From a virus, in IMG/VR virus record IMGVR_UViG_3300048017_000130, positions 1 to 31,970 of that record: DNA of 31,970 bases. One strand, written 5' to 3'. The position numbers were made by a program, and so were the translations under genes. This document shows, piece by piece, positions 11,140-18,762 of this stretch. The notes beneath the pieces are model-generated. The model did not search any database, was not told the DNA's origin, and worked only from the letters and a program-made list of their open reading frames with translations. The number at the start of each line of letters is the position of its first letter. Positions within the stretch are counted from its first letter, which is position 1.

Positions 11140-11472
11140 ATGAAAATTTATTTTGGTAATGCCAACGAAGACCTTTTTGCAGATGGCTTATTTGAACTTA
11201 ATGGTAGCCAATACTACTATGGCGTAGAGCACGGTACTAACCCTGGCGGCATGGATGAAGTTAGTATCTTTGATGGCTGCAATCGCTTTTTGCCTGTTCA
11301 CATGGAAGCTATCCCTGAATTGATTGCTGCCTTGCAAGAAGTACAAAAGATTGGTGAAGCTGTTAAACTTGCTAAAGAGATGACAGCTCGCGCTGAGTCT
11401 AATACCAAAGGCTGTGTTACAGAAGCTTGGCATGGCGATTTTGAAGTAGATTTTGACCACACAGGAATCTAA
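11140..11472 (+). CDS. Hypothetical protein
   Basis: A 110-residue acidic protein starting MKIYFGNANEDLFADGLFEL. A long helix (IPELIAALQEVQKIGEAVKLAKEMTARAE) occupies the middle and the C-terminus is acidic. ACACAAGGAAACAC precedes the ATG, giving a strong start. Not recognised. First gene of its transcription unit. Confidence 0.75.
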   Translation: MKIYFGNANEDLFADGLFELNGSQYYYGVEHGTNPGGMDEVSIFDGCNRFLPVHMEAIPELIAALQEVQKIGEAVKLAKEMTARAESNTKGCVTEAWHGDFEVDFDHTGI

Positions 11473-11475
11473 TCC

Positions 11476-11868
11476 ATGGCATCAGTAAGTAAATCCAAAC
11501 AAGCATATGCGGCACTGTACAAGTCTAGCACTCGCTGGGCTACAAACCGCAAAATTAAATTAACACGAGTATTAAAACAGCAACCTAATAACGAACAAGT
11601 AAAAGACGCATTAGCAAATATTAAATATCGTCGTCATACACCTAATGGTAAAACAGTATGGTCACATGGCAACATTAGGCTTGCAAAATTATTCAAAGAA
11701 TTTACAGGTCGTGCTAGTGCAGATTTATTTAGTAGTAATCCAAAAGTTCAGGCAGCAGCACTTTCTTATCGTCCTGACGAAAGCAAGTTAAAAGTCATCG
11801 AAGGCAAAGTTAACTTTAGTCTGGGTGCTCGGGCACACGACTCTAAAGGTAACTTAGTATGGAAATAA
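11476..11868 (+). CDS. Basic hypothetical protein
   Basis: A 130-residue Lys/Arg-rich protein starting MASVSKSKQAYAALYKSS. The N-terminal 60 residues are strongly basic and helical (RWATNRKIKLTRVLKQQP); the middle has GKTVWSHGNIRLAKLFKEF. It ends GARAHDSKGNLVWK. This suggests a nucleic-acid-binding protein, but no family is recognised. The next gene starts 10 nt before its stop. Confidence 0.72.
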   Translation: MASVSKSKQAYAALYKSSTRWATNRKIKLTRVLKQQPNNEQVKDALANIKYRRHTPNGKTVWSHGNIRLAKLFKEFTGRASADLFSSNPKVQAAALSYRPDESKLKVIEGKVNFSLGARAHDSKGNLVWK

Positions 11869-12122
11869 TTGAACTATACTTACTGTTTGCACTTACCACA
11901 GGCATTTCTAGCTGTGTGATATTCTTAGCACCCGCTATAGCAGAGGCTAAGTTTATAGGAATAGAAAATAGCTTTACTGAGAACACTTGGTTGAGCTACT
12001 TTACTTATACTACTATCACATCATTTTTTGCCCCATTTACAGTGCTGCCTATTTTTATACCAAGTTTTGCAGAGCGTTTTAAAGCTGGTATAGGTCGGGC
12101 GGTATTTGAAAGTCAAACTTAA
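11859..12122 (+). CDS. Small inner-membrane protein with two membrane segments
   Basis: An 87-residue protein. Residues 4-27 and about 47-69 are hydrophobic helices, separated by a short acidic loop (KFIGIENSFTENTW) and followed by a basic C-terminus (ERFKAGIGR). The topology would place both ends in the cytoplasm or both outside; positive charges favour cytoplasmic ends. It could be an accessory lysis or superinfection-exclusion protein, but no holin signature is distinct. It overlaps the gene before it. Confidence 0.72.
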   Translation: MEIIELYLLFALTTGISSCVIFLAPAIAEAKFIGIENSFTENTWLSYFTYTTITSFFAPFTVLPIFIPSFAERFKAGIGRAVFESQT

Positions 12123-12132
12123 AATTTTACAT

Positions 12133-12161
12133 TTGACCCTAAATTGCAAAAACGGTATAAT
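12133..12161 (+). promoter_or_regulatory. Sigma70-type promoter
   Basis: TTGACC (12133-12138), 17 bp, TATAAT (12156-12161), 31 bp before the ATG at 12193. Serves the unit 12193-13075, which ends in a strong terminator. Confidence 0.8.
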
Positions 12162-12192
12162 ATATACTTAATTTACAAAAGAAAGACAATCT

Positions 12193-12465
12193 ATGAAATT
12201 CTTGGAATTCACTTATACAAAAACAGACGGCTCACAGTCTAAGCGTGCAGTTATCGAGTTAGTTACCCCAACACAATTCGTTGAAGGTATTGATGTAAGC
12301 GAACTAGACCAAGACAGTTTCGCAGAATTTTGTCGCGAGTTTGCGGCACTCAAAGCCGATCAACATAATCAAACTATGGAAAAACTCGCACAGTATGATT
12401 TGCGTCATAACTATCGTAGGTTTATTCCTGAGCAAATGTCGGATGTAACACACGATTATGTCTAA
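12193..12465 (+). CDS. Hypothetical protein
   Basis: A 90-residue protein opening with a beta strand and basic turn (MKFLEFTYTKTDGSQSKRAV), then EGIDVSELDQDSFAEF and a helical C-terminal half. The 'YTKxDG...SxRAV...GIDVSELD' layout looks like small phage or RNA-polymerase-tuning proteins I cannot name. It overlaps the next gene by 8 nt. Confidence 0.72.
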   Translation: MKFLEFTYTKTDGSQSKRAVIELVTPTQFVEGIDVSELDQDSFAEFCREFAALKADQHNQTMEKLAQYDLRHNYRRFIPEQMSDVTHDYV

Positions 12466-12706
12466 ATTCAATACTTGGGATAGTACAGTATTAGCCGATG
12501 CAGTAAAAATAAGTATACAAATTCGTACTAAAATAGAGGAAATGTGTATTACAACACGAACACCTCCCGATGACTTACCAAACAGTTTAATCCCAACTAG
12601 TAATCTTTATAATTTAGTTTGTGCGTATGAGGCAGCTTATAACGCACTTATCGAAAAAGATTTGGTAAAGTCAGGCAATCCACAAACAAACAAACAAATT
12701 CATTAA
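12458..12706 (+). CDS. Hypothetical helical protein
   Basis: An 82-residue protein, largely helical with two Cys, no repeated motif, and a polar Asn/Gln/Lys C-terminus. It starts inside the preceding gene. Not recognised. Confidence 0.68.
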   Translation: MSKFNTWDSTVLADAVKISIQIRTKIEEMCITTRTPPDDLPNSLIPTSNLYNLVCAYEAAYNALIEKDLVKSGNPQTNKQIH

Positions 12707-12718
12707 GAAAGCAAAATC

Positions 12719-13075
12719 ATGGCAACTTGGACAGACGAACTCAAACAAGAAGTAATTTCCAAATACGAAGCAGCAGGTCCAACACCTGAGTCTTCAACCG
12801 AGATCATCAAAGATATCGCAGAAGAAATCGAAATGTCGCCTAATGGCGTTCGCATGGTGCTGGTGCAGGCTGGCGTATATGTGAAAAAAGAAGCTGGTGC
12901 AGCTCCTACAAAAACCAAAGCCCCTAGCGGCGATGGTACAAAGCGTGTTTCAAAAGAGTCTAGCATTGCTGAACTGCGCACTGCTATCGAAGATGCAAAC
13001 AAGCCTGTTGACGAAGACATTTTGTCCAAGCTCACAGGTAAAGCAGCAGTATACTTCTTATCAGTATTGAAGTAA
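12719..13075 (+). CDS. Putative DNA-binding protein with Myb-like helix-turn-helix
   Basis: A 118-residue protein. Residues 1-57 resemble a Myb/SANT-like three-helix unit: WTDELKQEVISKYEAA, then EIIKDIAEEIEMSPNGVRMVLVQAGV, where the second and third helices form a helix-turn-helix. A Lys/Pro linker (EAGAAPTKTKAPSGDGTK) joins a helical C-terminus. The same style appears, in four copies, in the protein at 16253-16999. It is last in its unit, followed by a strong terminator. Regulator or DNA-organising protein are both possible. Confidence 0.7.
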   Translation: MATWTDELKQEVISKYEAAGPTPESSTEIIKDIAEEIEMSPNGVRMVLVQAGVYVKKEAGAAPTKTKAPSGDGTKRVSKESSIAELRTAIEDANKPVDEDILSKLTGKAAVYFLSVLK

Positions 13076-13078
13076 TTC

Positions 13079-13103
13079 AAGGCGGCATTTTGCCGCCTTT
13101 TTT
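13079..13103 (+). terminator. Intrinsic terminator
   Basis: AAGGCGGCA (13079-13087) pairs with TGCCGCCTT (13091-13099), loop TTT, followed by a run of T. GC-rich and unmistakable; it closes the 12193-13075 unit. Confidence 0.92.
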
Positions 13104-13127
13104 CATCTCAAAATTCAAAGGAATAAA

Positions 13128-13754
13128 ATGGCAACACGCAAACGTCCAGCACTAGAAGAAGAATTGATGACTGATTCTAACATCAGCAAAGTCATTCGCC
13201 TTCTTGAGCCTACCGAAGAAGGTAAGAAACCAATTACCAAAAAAGATGCGTGTGCTATTTTAGGCATGGCGTATAATACTACTCGCCTTGGTACTATTAT
13301 TGAAGAATACAAACAAAAACAAATTCGCACAGCACAGCGCAAGTCACAACTTCGCGGCAAGCCTGCCACGCAGGAAGAAAAAGTTTTTATTATCACAGAG
13401 TACTTAAACGGCGAAACAGTCGATGCTATCTCAAAAATGACTTATCGTAGCAGTCGTTTTATCAAAGATATTCTAGAAGGCAATTCAGTACCAATCCGTG
13501 TGCCTGGGTCTAGCTACTTTAGCCCTGAGCTTATTCCTGACGGCGCAATTCGTGACCGATTCAAAATCGGTGAAGTAGTTTATAGTTCACGCTATGACTC
13601 AACTGCACGCATTGATGCTGAACAGAAATCTGAGAAGTATGGCTTTGTTTATCGCATTTGGTTGCTTGCTGACAAGTGGCAACAAAACGCATATCAAGAA
13701 GCTAGTGAGCTTGCCTCACTAGAACACTTGCGTGAAATGGGAGTCAGAATCTAA
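13128..13754 (+). CDS. Putative DNA-binding protein with helix-turn-helix segments
   Basis: A 208-residue protein. The N-terminus is basic (MATRKRPALEEEL). Residues about 35-65 (KKPITKKDACAILGMAYNTTRLGTII) and 85-112 (KVFIITEYLNGETVDAISKMTYRSSRFIKDIL) each look like helix-turn-helix units. The middle part RVPGSSYFSPELIPDGAIRDRFKIGEVVYSSRY could be a small beta domain. It is preceded by AAAGGAATAA and overlaps the PC4-like gene by 1 nt, suggesting shared work on DNA or transcription. No exact family recognised. Confidence 0.7.
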   Translation: MATRKRPALEEELMTDSNISKVIRLLEPTEEGKKPITKKDACAILGMAYNTTRLGTIIEEYKQKQIRTAQRKSQLRGKPATQEEKVFIITEYLNGETVDAISKMTYRSSRFIKDILEGNSVPIRVPGSSYFSPELIPDGAIRDRFKIGEVVYSSRYDSTARIDAEQKSEKYGFVYRIWLLADKWQQNAYQEASELASLEHLREMGVRI

Positions 13755-14068
13755 TGGACGATAATATTCACTATAATAAAATCATTGAAGAAAACATGGA
13801 CAAGGGTTTTCAAGTCCGACTAGTAGTCAATGAATTTCGTGATATCGAGTATATCCAGCTTCGTAAATACTTTCTTACCTATGAAGGCGACTGGCAAGCA
13901 TCACGTGAAGGTATTTCGATTCCAGCATCTATGGAAAACATCTATGGCTTATTAGATGGTTTATTAGAAATATGTGCTCTTGCAGAAGGCGAAGACATTA
14001 TTCAACACTATGCCACTAAAATCAAAGCACGTCAAACTGAAATGGATAAAGATGAGCAAGCTTCTTGA
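13754..14068 (+). CDS. PC4/p15-like transcriptional coactivator-type ssDNA-binding protein
   Basis: A 104-residue protein. Residues 20-72 fit the PC4/YdbC fold: QVRLVVNEFRDIEYIQLRKYF, then a GDWQASREGISIPAS hairpin and the LLDGLLEI helix. The family pattern (R-K-Y-F/Y, then GxWxxxxxGISIP) is clear. PC4-type proteins bind ssDNA as dimers and act in transcription or replication; phage T5 also encodes one. It overlaps both neighbours and is cotranscribed with the helix-turn-helix protein before it. Confidence 0.78.
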   Translation: MDDNIHYNKIIEENMDKGFQVRLVVNEFRDIEYIQLRKYFLTYEGDWQASREGISIPASMENIYGLLDGLLEICALAEGEDIIQHYATKIKARQTEMDKDEQAS

Positions 14069-14411
14069 ACATTTGCAAATAACAAATACTAATGAGCGCA
14101 GATACGTACCAAAACCACTAAAAATGGTAACAGGTACGCTTACCAGCGAAGATATGTATTTGCAAGACTATGCCACAGTTTACACAGTAGAAGCTAGGCT
14201 GGGTGCACGAGTAGTTGTTTCTGACACCGAAAAGCTGGCCGTTGGTGCTGACTCTATTATCAAGCAAAAAGTCTACCGACCCTTAGCTGAAGAAGTCTTT
14301 GGCGAATTCCGTCAACCACTAATTGATGCAGACTTGGCTATCTCGCAAGGCGACTACAAAGAAGCTTCTAAACTAATTGGCGAAGTTCTCTATTCTATGT
14401 TTAAAGTCTAA
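14052..14411 (+). CDS. Hypothetical protein
   Basis: A 119-residue protein, mixed alpha/beta, ending in a helical run (DADLAISQGDYKEASKLIGEVLYSMF). I chose the ATG at 14052, which lies 8 nt after GGATAAAG inside the end of the PC4-like gene; earlier in-frame ATGs lie deeper in that gene. Its stop codon is inside the palindrome at 14404-14424. Not recognised. Confidence 0.66.
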   Translation: MSKLLEHLQITNTNERRYVPKPLKMVTGTLTSEDMYLQDYATVYTVEARLGARVVVSDTEKLAVGADSIIKQKVYRPLAEEVFGEFRQPLIDADLAISQGDYKEASKLIGEVLYSMFKV

Positions 14412-14424
14412 TAAAATTAGACTT
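14404..14424 (+). promoter_or_regulatory. Palindrome overlapping the ligase promoter
   Basis: AAGTCTAAT (14404-14412) and ATTAGACTT (14416-14424) are perfect complements around AAA. The right arm ends on the first two bases of the -35 box at 14423-14428. It lacks a T-run. It could be an operator that controls the ligase promoter, or a weak terminator for the gene before it. Confidence 0.55.
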
Positions 14425-14451
14425 GTATTGCCTACCCTAAACTGTTATAAT
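14423..14451 (+). promoter_or_regulatory. Sigma70-type promoter for ligase A
   Basis: TTGTAT (14423-14428, context GACTTGTAT), 17 bp, TATAAT (14446-14451). The ATG at 14459 starts only 8 nt after the -10 box, so the transcript would be leaderless or nearly so, unless a start further downstream is used. Confidence 0.68.
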
Positions 14452-14458
14452 TATATCT

Positions 14459-15409
14459 ATGAACAAAATTGAACAATTCTTAGACTCAGCTTCAAAAGCA
14501 TATTACGCAGGTTCTCCGATTATTTCGGACGAGCAGTTTGATCGCTTGGCTGAATCACATGGCTATAACTCAGTAGGTGCAAAACAACATGATAACAAAG
14601 CCAAACATCTTTTCCAGATGTATAGTCTCCAAAAATACTACGAAGACGAAGGCACACGTCCTCTTGAAGGCATCAAGGGTATTGCTACAAGCGTTAAGCT
14701 GGACGGTGCTGCTATTAGTCTTTTGTATGTTGATGGTTCTTTGGTGCGAGCTCTTACTCGCGGTGACGGCATAGAAGGTCAGTTAATCACTGACAAGTTG
14801 CTAGGCACAAGCTTAGTACCACACACTATTCCTGTTGACGGCGTAGTACAAATCACTGGCGAGATTGTAGCTCCAGTTAATATCGAGAATTCGCGCAACT
14901 ATGCTGCAGGCTCACTTAACTTAAAAGATGTCAATGAGTTCAAGACTCGTGCCTTATCATTCTTTGCTTATGGTGTACAGCCTACACTCTGCGATACATT
15001 CAACGATGATATGCGTGAGTTGCAAGCCTGTGGCTTCTCAGTAATCAACGAAGCTGACTTAGATAAAATCTTTCCCTGCGATGGAGTTGTTTTTCGTGTA
15101 AACGATAACAAACAATTCTTTGAAATGGGTTATACCGCTAAACATCCCCGAGGCGCATATGCTAAAAAAGAACGAGCAGCCCATGTTGAAACAACCCTCT
15201 TATCAGTCGAATGGCAAGTTGGCAAAAGTGGCAAAGTCACTCCAGTTGCTATTCTTGAGCCTGTTTATATTGGCGATGCCCTCGTCAGTAGGGCTACTCT
15301 TAATAATCCTGGTTTTATTGAAATGCTTGACCTCCGCATCGGAGACAGGGTAGCAATAATTAGATCGGGTGAAATTATCCCTTGCATACTTCACAAAGTA
15401 GATGCATAA
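14459..15409 (+). CDS. ligA: NAD+-dependent DNA ligase, adenylation and OB part
   Basis: A 316-residue protein with the first part of a bacterial-type NAD+ ligase. Domain Ia is seen at YYAGSPIISDEQFDRL (15-30), the nucleotidyl Lys at K80 in SVKLDG (78-83), then TGEIVAP, DGVVFRVN and KHPRGAYAKK, ending in an OB fold (VEWQVGKSGKVTPVA). Zinc, HhH and BRCT parts are encoded by the next gene. Full ligases have about 670 residues, so the enzyme is split; phage T5 ligA/ligB is a known parallel. Start codon is very close to the promoter's -10 box. Confidence 0.93.
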   Translation: MNKIEQFLDSASKAYYAGSPIISDEQFDRLAESHGYNSVGAKQHDNKAKHLFQMYSLQKYYEDEGTRPLEGIKGIATSVKLDGAAISLLYVDGSLVRALTRGDGIEGQLITDKLLGTSLVPHTIPVDGVVQITGEIVAPVNIENSRNYAAGSLNLKDVNEFKTRALSFFAYGVQPTLCDTFNDDMRELQACGFSVINEADLDKIFPCDGVVFRVNDNKQFFEMGYTAKHPRGAYAKKERAAHVETTLLSVEWQVGKSGKVTPVAILEPVYIGDALVSRATLNNPGFIEMLDLRIGDRVAIIRSGEIIPCILHKVDA

Positions 15410-15441
15410 AATTTTTAGCCAAGGGCAAGAGAAATTTTCAC

Positions 15442-15470
15442 TTGTTCTACGCGACTTAATCAAGTATAAT
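15442..15470 (+). promoter_or_regulatory. Sigma70-type promoter between the ligase halves
   Basis: TTGTTC (15442-15447, context TCACTTGTTC), 17 bp, TATAAT (15465-15470), 25 bp before the ATG at 15496. It allows the second ligase gene to be expressed apart from the first. Confidence 0.78.
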
Positions 15471-15495
15471 AGATACTTAAATTGATAAATAAACT

Positions 15496-16260
15496 ATGAG
15501 AATCGAAATACCAACCGAATGCCCTTGCTGTGATTATCCTCTTGAACTGGTCAACGATCAGCTCTTTTGTAGAAACACGGCTTGCGGTGCTCAGTTAAAT
15601 AAAAAGCTCGAACACTTTTGTAAAGTGCTTGGCATCAAAGGTATGGGTTCTCGCACAGTGGAAAAACTTGGCTTATCAGATATTACTGAATTGTTTTATC
15701 TTGACCAAGACCAAGTTGTTGAAACTCTAGGTAGTGAGAAAGTAGCACTCAAACTGTTAGATGAAATCGAACGCAGCAAGTCTGCTGATTTAGCCACAGT
15801 TATCGCTAGTTTCTCAATCCCCCTAGTAGGTGCAACAGCAAGTAAGAAATTGTGTGAAGTAGTTACATCTGTAGACGAGATCAGTTACGACACTTGCAAG
15901 CAAGCTGGATTAGGCGACAAAGTATCCCAAAACTTAGTCAACTGGCTTGAAACTGATTTCCAAGAGATGAGAGAGTTTTTGCCTTTCTCGTTTAAATCTC
16001 AAAAGAATTCCAATACAAGTAAACCAAATCAAAAAACTATTTGTATCACAGGAAAATTATCTTCTTATAAAACTAAGTCAGAAGCCTACAAATCATTAGA
16101 AGAGGCAGGCTACACACCAGTAGAGTCCGTGACTAAAGCCACAGATTACTTGGTTGATGAAGAAGATAAAGGTAGTTCAAAACGCAAAAAAGCCGAGTCT
16201 CTCGGTATTACAATTATCACAAACTTAAATACTTTCTTGAAAGAAAATAAAAATGACTGA
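15496..16260 (+). CDS. ligB: NAD+-dependent DNA ligase, zinc finger/HhH/BRCT part
   Basis: A 254-residue protein that completes the split ligase. Residues 9-34 hold four Cys in CPCC...CRNTAC, the zinc finger of LigA. The helix-hairpin-helix region includes LGIKGMGSRTVEKLG (45-59) and IPLVGATASKKL (113-124). The C-terminal 80 residues are a BRCT domain (KTICITGKLSSYKTKSEA...). An 86-nt gap with its own promoter separates it from the adenylation gene. It probably binds nicked DNA and pairs with the other half. It overlaps the next ATG by 8 nt. Confidence 0.92.
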   Translation: MRIEIPTECPCCDYPLELVNDQLFCRNTACGAQLNKKLEHFCKVLGIKGMGSRTVEKLGLSDITELFYLDQDQVVETLGSEKVALKLLDEIERSKSADLATVIASFSIPLVGATASKKLCEVVTSVDEISYDTCKQAGLGDKVSQNLVNWLETDFQEMREFLPFSFKSQKNSNTSKPNQKTICITGKLSSYKTKSEAYKSLEEAGYTPVESVTKATDYLVDEEDKGSSKRKKAESLGITIITNLNTFLKENKND

Positions 16261-16999
16261 AAAAGCTAAAAAATGGTCTGACGAAGCTATCGACCAGTTG
16301 ATGAACATCGTTAACGGCGAATCACCTGTTAGCGTTAACACTGTTGAGCGTGCCGCTGAAACTCTTGGTTTCACAACTCGCTCTGTTGCCTCTAAATTGC
16401 GTCAGCTTGACTGCGAAGTGGCATCTATGGCTAAGGAAAAGACTAGTGCTTTTACTCCTGAACAAAGCGCAGATTTGGCAAACTTTGTTGCCAACAACGC
16501 TGGTAACCTCACATACAAAGAAATCGCTGAATCATTTGCTGGTGGCAGTTTCTCCGCAAAACAAATTCAAGGCAAGTTGTTGGCTTTGGAATTGACAGGC
16601 TCTGTCAAGCCTGCTGAAAAAGTTGAAGTTGCTCGTACATATACTGAAGCTGAAGAAGCCAAGTTTATTGCTATGGCTGACGCAGGTAGCTTTATCGAAG
16701 ATATTGCTACTGCACTGAACAAGACAGTTGCTTCTGTCCGTGGTAAGGCTTTGAGCCTGACACGCAAAGGTCAAATTGCTAAGATTCCCGCACAGCGTGT
16801 TTCTCATGCTAAAGAGACAGTTGATCCAGTTACAGCATTGGGCGACAAGATCGGCTCTATGACTGTTGCCGATATTGCTAAAGCAGTTGATAAAACAGAA
16901 CGCGGTCTTCGCACATTGTTGACACGTCGCGGCATTAAAGTTGCTGACTATGACGGTGCTGCTAAGAAAGCTAAAGCAGAAGCCAAAGCTGCTGCTTAA
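16253..16999 (+). CDS. Tandem helix-turn-helix (Myb/SANT-like) DNA-binding protein
   Basis: A 248-residue protein with four similar units of about 50 residues: KKWSDEAIDQLM...RSVASKLRQL (5-50), FTPEQSADLANFV...SAKQIQGKLLAL (66-110), YTEAEEAKFIAMA...ASVRGKALSL (127-168) and DPVTALGDKIGSMTVADIAKAVDKTERGLRTLLTRRG (190-228). Each ends in a recognition-type helix with R or K. The tail is Lys/Ala-rich (AKKAKAEAKAAA). It is coupled to ligB by an 8-nt overlap and followed by a terminator. A nucleoid-like or replication-linked DNA-binding protein is likely; no named family. Confidence 0.75.
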   Translation: MTEKAKKWSDEAIDQLMNIVNGESPVSVNTVERAAETLGFTTRSVASKLRQLDCEVASMAKEKTSAFTPEQSADLANFVANNAGNLTYKEIAESFAGGSFSAKQIQGKLLALELTGSVKPAEKVEVARTYTEAEEAKFIAMADAGSFIEDIATALNKTVASVRGKALSLTRKGQIAKIPAQRVSHAKETVDPVTALGDKIGSMTVADIAKAVDKTERGLRTLLTRRGIKVADYDGAAKKAKAEAKAAA

Positions 17000-17018
17000 T
17001 CTAGTTTTTTAAACGATT

Positions 17019-17053
17019 GGTCAGGAGTTCTCAAAAAGCTCCTGACCTTTTTT
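17019..17053 (+). terminator. Intrinsic terminator
   Basis: GGTCAGGAG (17019-17027) and CTCCTGACC (17039-17047) pair perfectly around an 11-nt loop, followed by TTTTTT. It ends the ligase-B/HTH unit. Confidence 0.92.
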
Positions 17054-17070
17054 ACTTTAGCGAGTCGAAA

Positions 17071-17370
17071 ATGAAGGTAACAATTACATATCATGACAAT
17101 GACTCCTTTACAATAGAAGAAGTTGTCAAACAAGCTGTACACAACTACGGCAAAACCGCACAAATAGAGATTATGCCCGAATCTACAATGGCATACGATC
17201 ATATCTACTTTGGCTTGCAACAACTAATTACGCATGAGCAGTTGAGTCTATTATATGACAAAGATACTGCTTATCAAAACGATATTAAAAAATTAAGAGA
17301 GTCTGTGCTCTACAAAGTCACAGAAATTATTGACCAAGTTATTATAGATAACGAATCGAAAGTAGGGTAA
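17071..17370 (+). CDS. Hypothetical protein upstream of helicase
   Basis: A 99-residue protein starting MKVTITYHDNDSFTIEEVV, with an alpha/beta N-terminus and a helical acidic C-terminus. The ATG at 17071 is chosen because an upstream in-frame start lies within the terminator hairpin. It is followed 2 nt later by the helicase gene, and no promoter of the usual type lies before it, so it may rely on read-through. Not recognised. Confidence 0.7.
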   Translation: MKVTITYHDNDSFTIEEVVKQAVHNYGKTAQIEIMPESTMAYDHIYFGLQQLITHEQLSLLYDKDTAYQNDIKKLRESVLYKVTEIIDQVIIDNESKVG

Positions 17371-17372
17371 CT

Positions 17373-18761
17373 TTGGATACATCCGCAGTAGTCTTAAACA
17401 AATTACTAAGTGAGCGAAACCTAGATATCTGGGCTAAACTCAAATTAGTATTTCTAGACGCTGCATACTCTTCCTTGTATGGTGCTATAAATAAGTATTA
17501 CGAGAAATACAGTGCCATTCCGTCATTTGACGATCTTGAGCTAACCTTAAGGGAGGGTCCAGCGTCCAAGACGTTAGCAACCCTTCGGTTAACCGAGGTG
17601 CCTGACGTTTCAGCTGAGGTAGCGCTTGATGCGCTTATCGATCAGTATACACAAAATGAAACGGTAAAATTACTAGACAAATTTGTAGACAAATTACCGC
17701 TTTACGATTCAAACGAAATAAAAGACAATCTAGCAAATATTGCATTAACAATTGAAGAAAAGACTCACACTAGTGAGAAGGTATTTACTATGGCTGACAT
17801 GATGATGTTTCGCCATCCTGACGATTTGGAAAAAGAACGTGTTTATCTTGGTCTTAACAATACTTTCGACGCTGTTCTCGGCGGTGTGGCTCGTCAAGAG
17901 CTTATACTCATTGGAGGCAAGCGAGGCTCTGGTAAATCTATTACGTCCAGTAATATTTTTGTTAATCAGTACGAGTCTGGTAATAGCAGCATCTATTTCT
18001 CTATTGAGATGACTGCACAAGAAACAATGGAGCGTAACTTGGCAATCTTAGCTAATGTTAATCTCCAAAACCTAAAACAACACAAACTAACAGATGAAGA
18101 AGTTCTCCGAGTAGTAAAGTCTAGAGCAGGTATGTTCCAGGATGCAGATGCTACAGTACTGGAGTTTATGCGTCATCGAGACAGATTTAAATTTGAAGAA
18201 CACTTAGTACGAAATCATCAATTAAAAACTGATAATCAAATGATTATTGTAGACGACCGTGATCTGACCCTAAGCAGTATCGACTTGCACATTGGCAAAG
18301 CCAAGGCAAAGTTTGGCGATAAACTAAAAGTGGCAGTAGTTGACTACATTAACCAAATTGTACTAGAAGGCACAGATCAATACGATTGGAAACCGCAAAT
18401 TGAAATTTCGAAAAAGCTCAAAAACTTGGCGAGGAAATACGAAATCGTATTGGTATCGCCTTATCAGATCGACGCGACCGGAGAGGCACGATTCGCCAAA
18501 GGCATTTTGGATGCCGCTGACATTGCGCTTACAATGGAGGCACATGATAAAGAAACGAATGCGATCAGTTTTGAAACAACAAAGATTCGAGGCGGCAAGG
18601 AAATGGCATTTACGTGCCCGATTGATTGGGACACCTTACGCATTAGCCCACAGTCAGTGGATAAACCAGCCGCTAAAGAAGTTGTTAAGAAGGCGGGGAA
18701 AAAGAATTCATCCCAAGATTTAAAACAAGACGACACAGCCTCTGACTTACCATGGAATTAA
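17373..18761 (+). CDS. DnaB-type replicative helicase
   Basis: A 462-residue protein of normal DnaB length. An N-terminal helical domain (1-130) is followed by the RecA-type core with Walker A GGKRGSGKS (181-189), FSIEMTAQETMERNL (the H1a-like region), Walker B KVAVVDYINQ (about 316-325), a VSPYQID motif and an arginine-finger region around TKIRGGK. The tail (SQDLKQDDTASDLPWN) is acidic and ends like SSB-type tails. It hexamerises at the fork and loads with the primase encoded next, whose ATG begins 1 nt after this stop. Start is TTG at 17373 after AGTAGGG. Confidence 0.9.
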   Translation: MDTSAVVLNKLLSERNLDIWAKLKLVFLDAAYSSLYGAINKYYEKYSAIPSFDDLELTLREGPASKTLATLRLTEVPDVSAEVALDALIDQYTQNETVKLLDKFVDKLPLYDSNEIKDNLANIALTIEEKTHTSEKVFTMADMMMFRHPDDLEKERVYLGLNNTFDAVLGGVARQELILIGGKRGSGKSITSSNIFVNQYESGNSSIYFSIEMTAQETMERNLAILANVNLQNLKQHKLTDEEVLRVVKSRAGMFQDADATVLEFMRHRDRFKFEEHLVRNHQLKTDNQMIIVDDRDLTLSSIDLHIGKAKAKFGDKLKVAVVDYINQIVLEGTDQYDWKPQIEISKKLKNLARKYEIVLVSPYQIDATGEARFAKGILDAADIALTMEAHDKETNAISFETTKIRGGKEMAFTCPIDWDTLRISPQSVDKPAAKEVVKKAGKKNSSQDLKQDDTASDLPWN

Positions 18762-18762
18762 A

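Noticed and set aside
15440-15465. ACTTG ... CAAGT inverted repeat in the ligase B promoter
   Set aside because: Only 5 bp with a 16-nt gap and the left half is part of the common ACTTG -35 box, so it may be chance.
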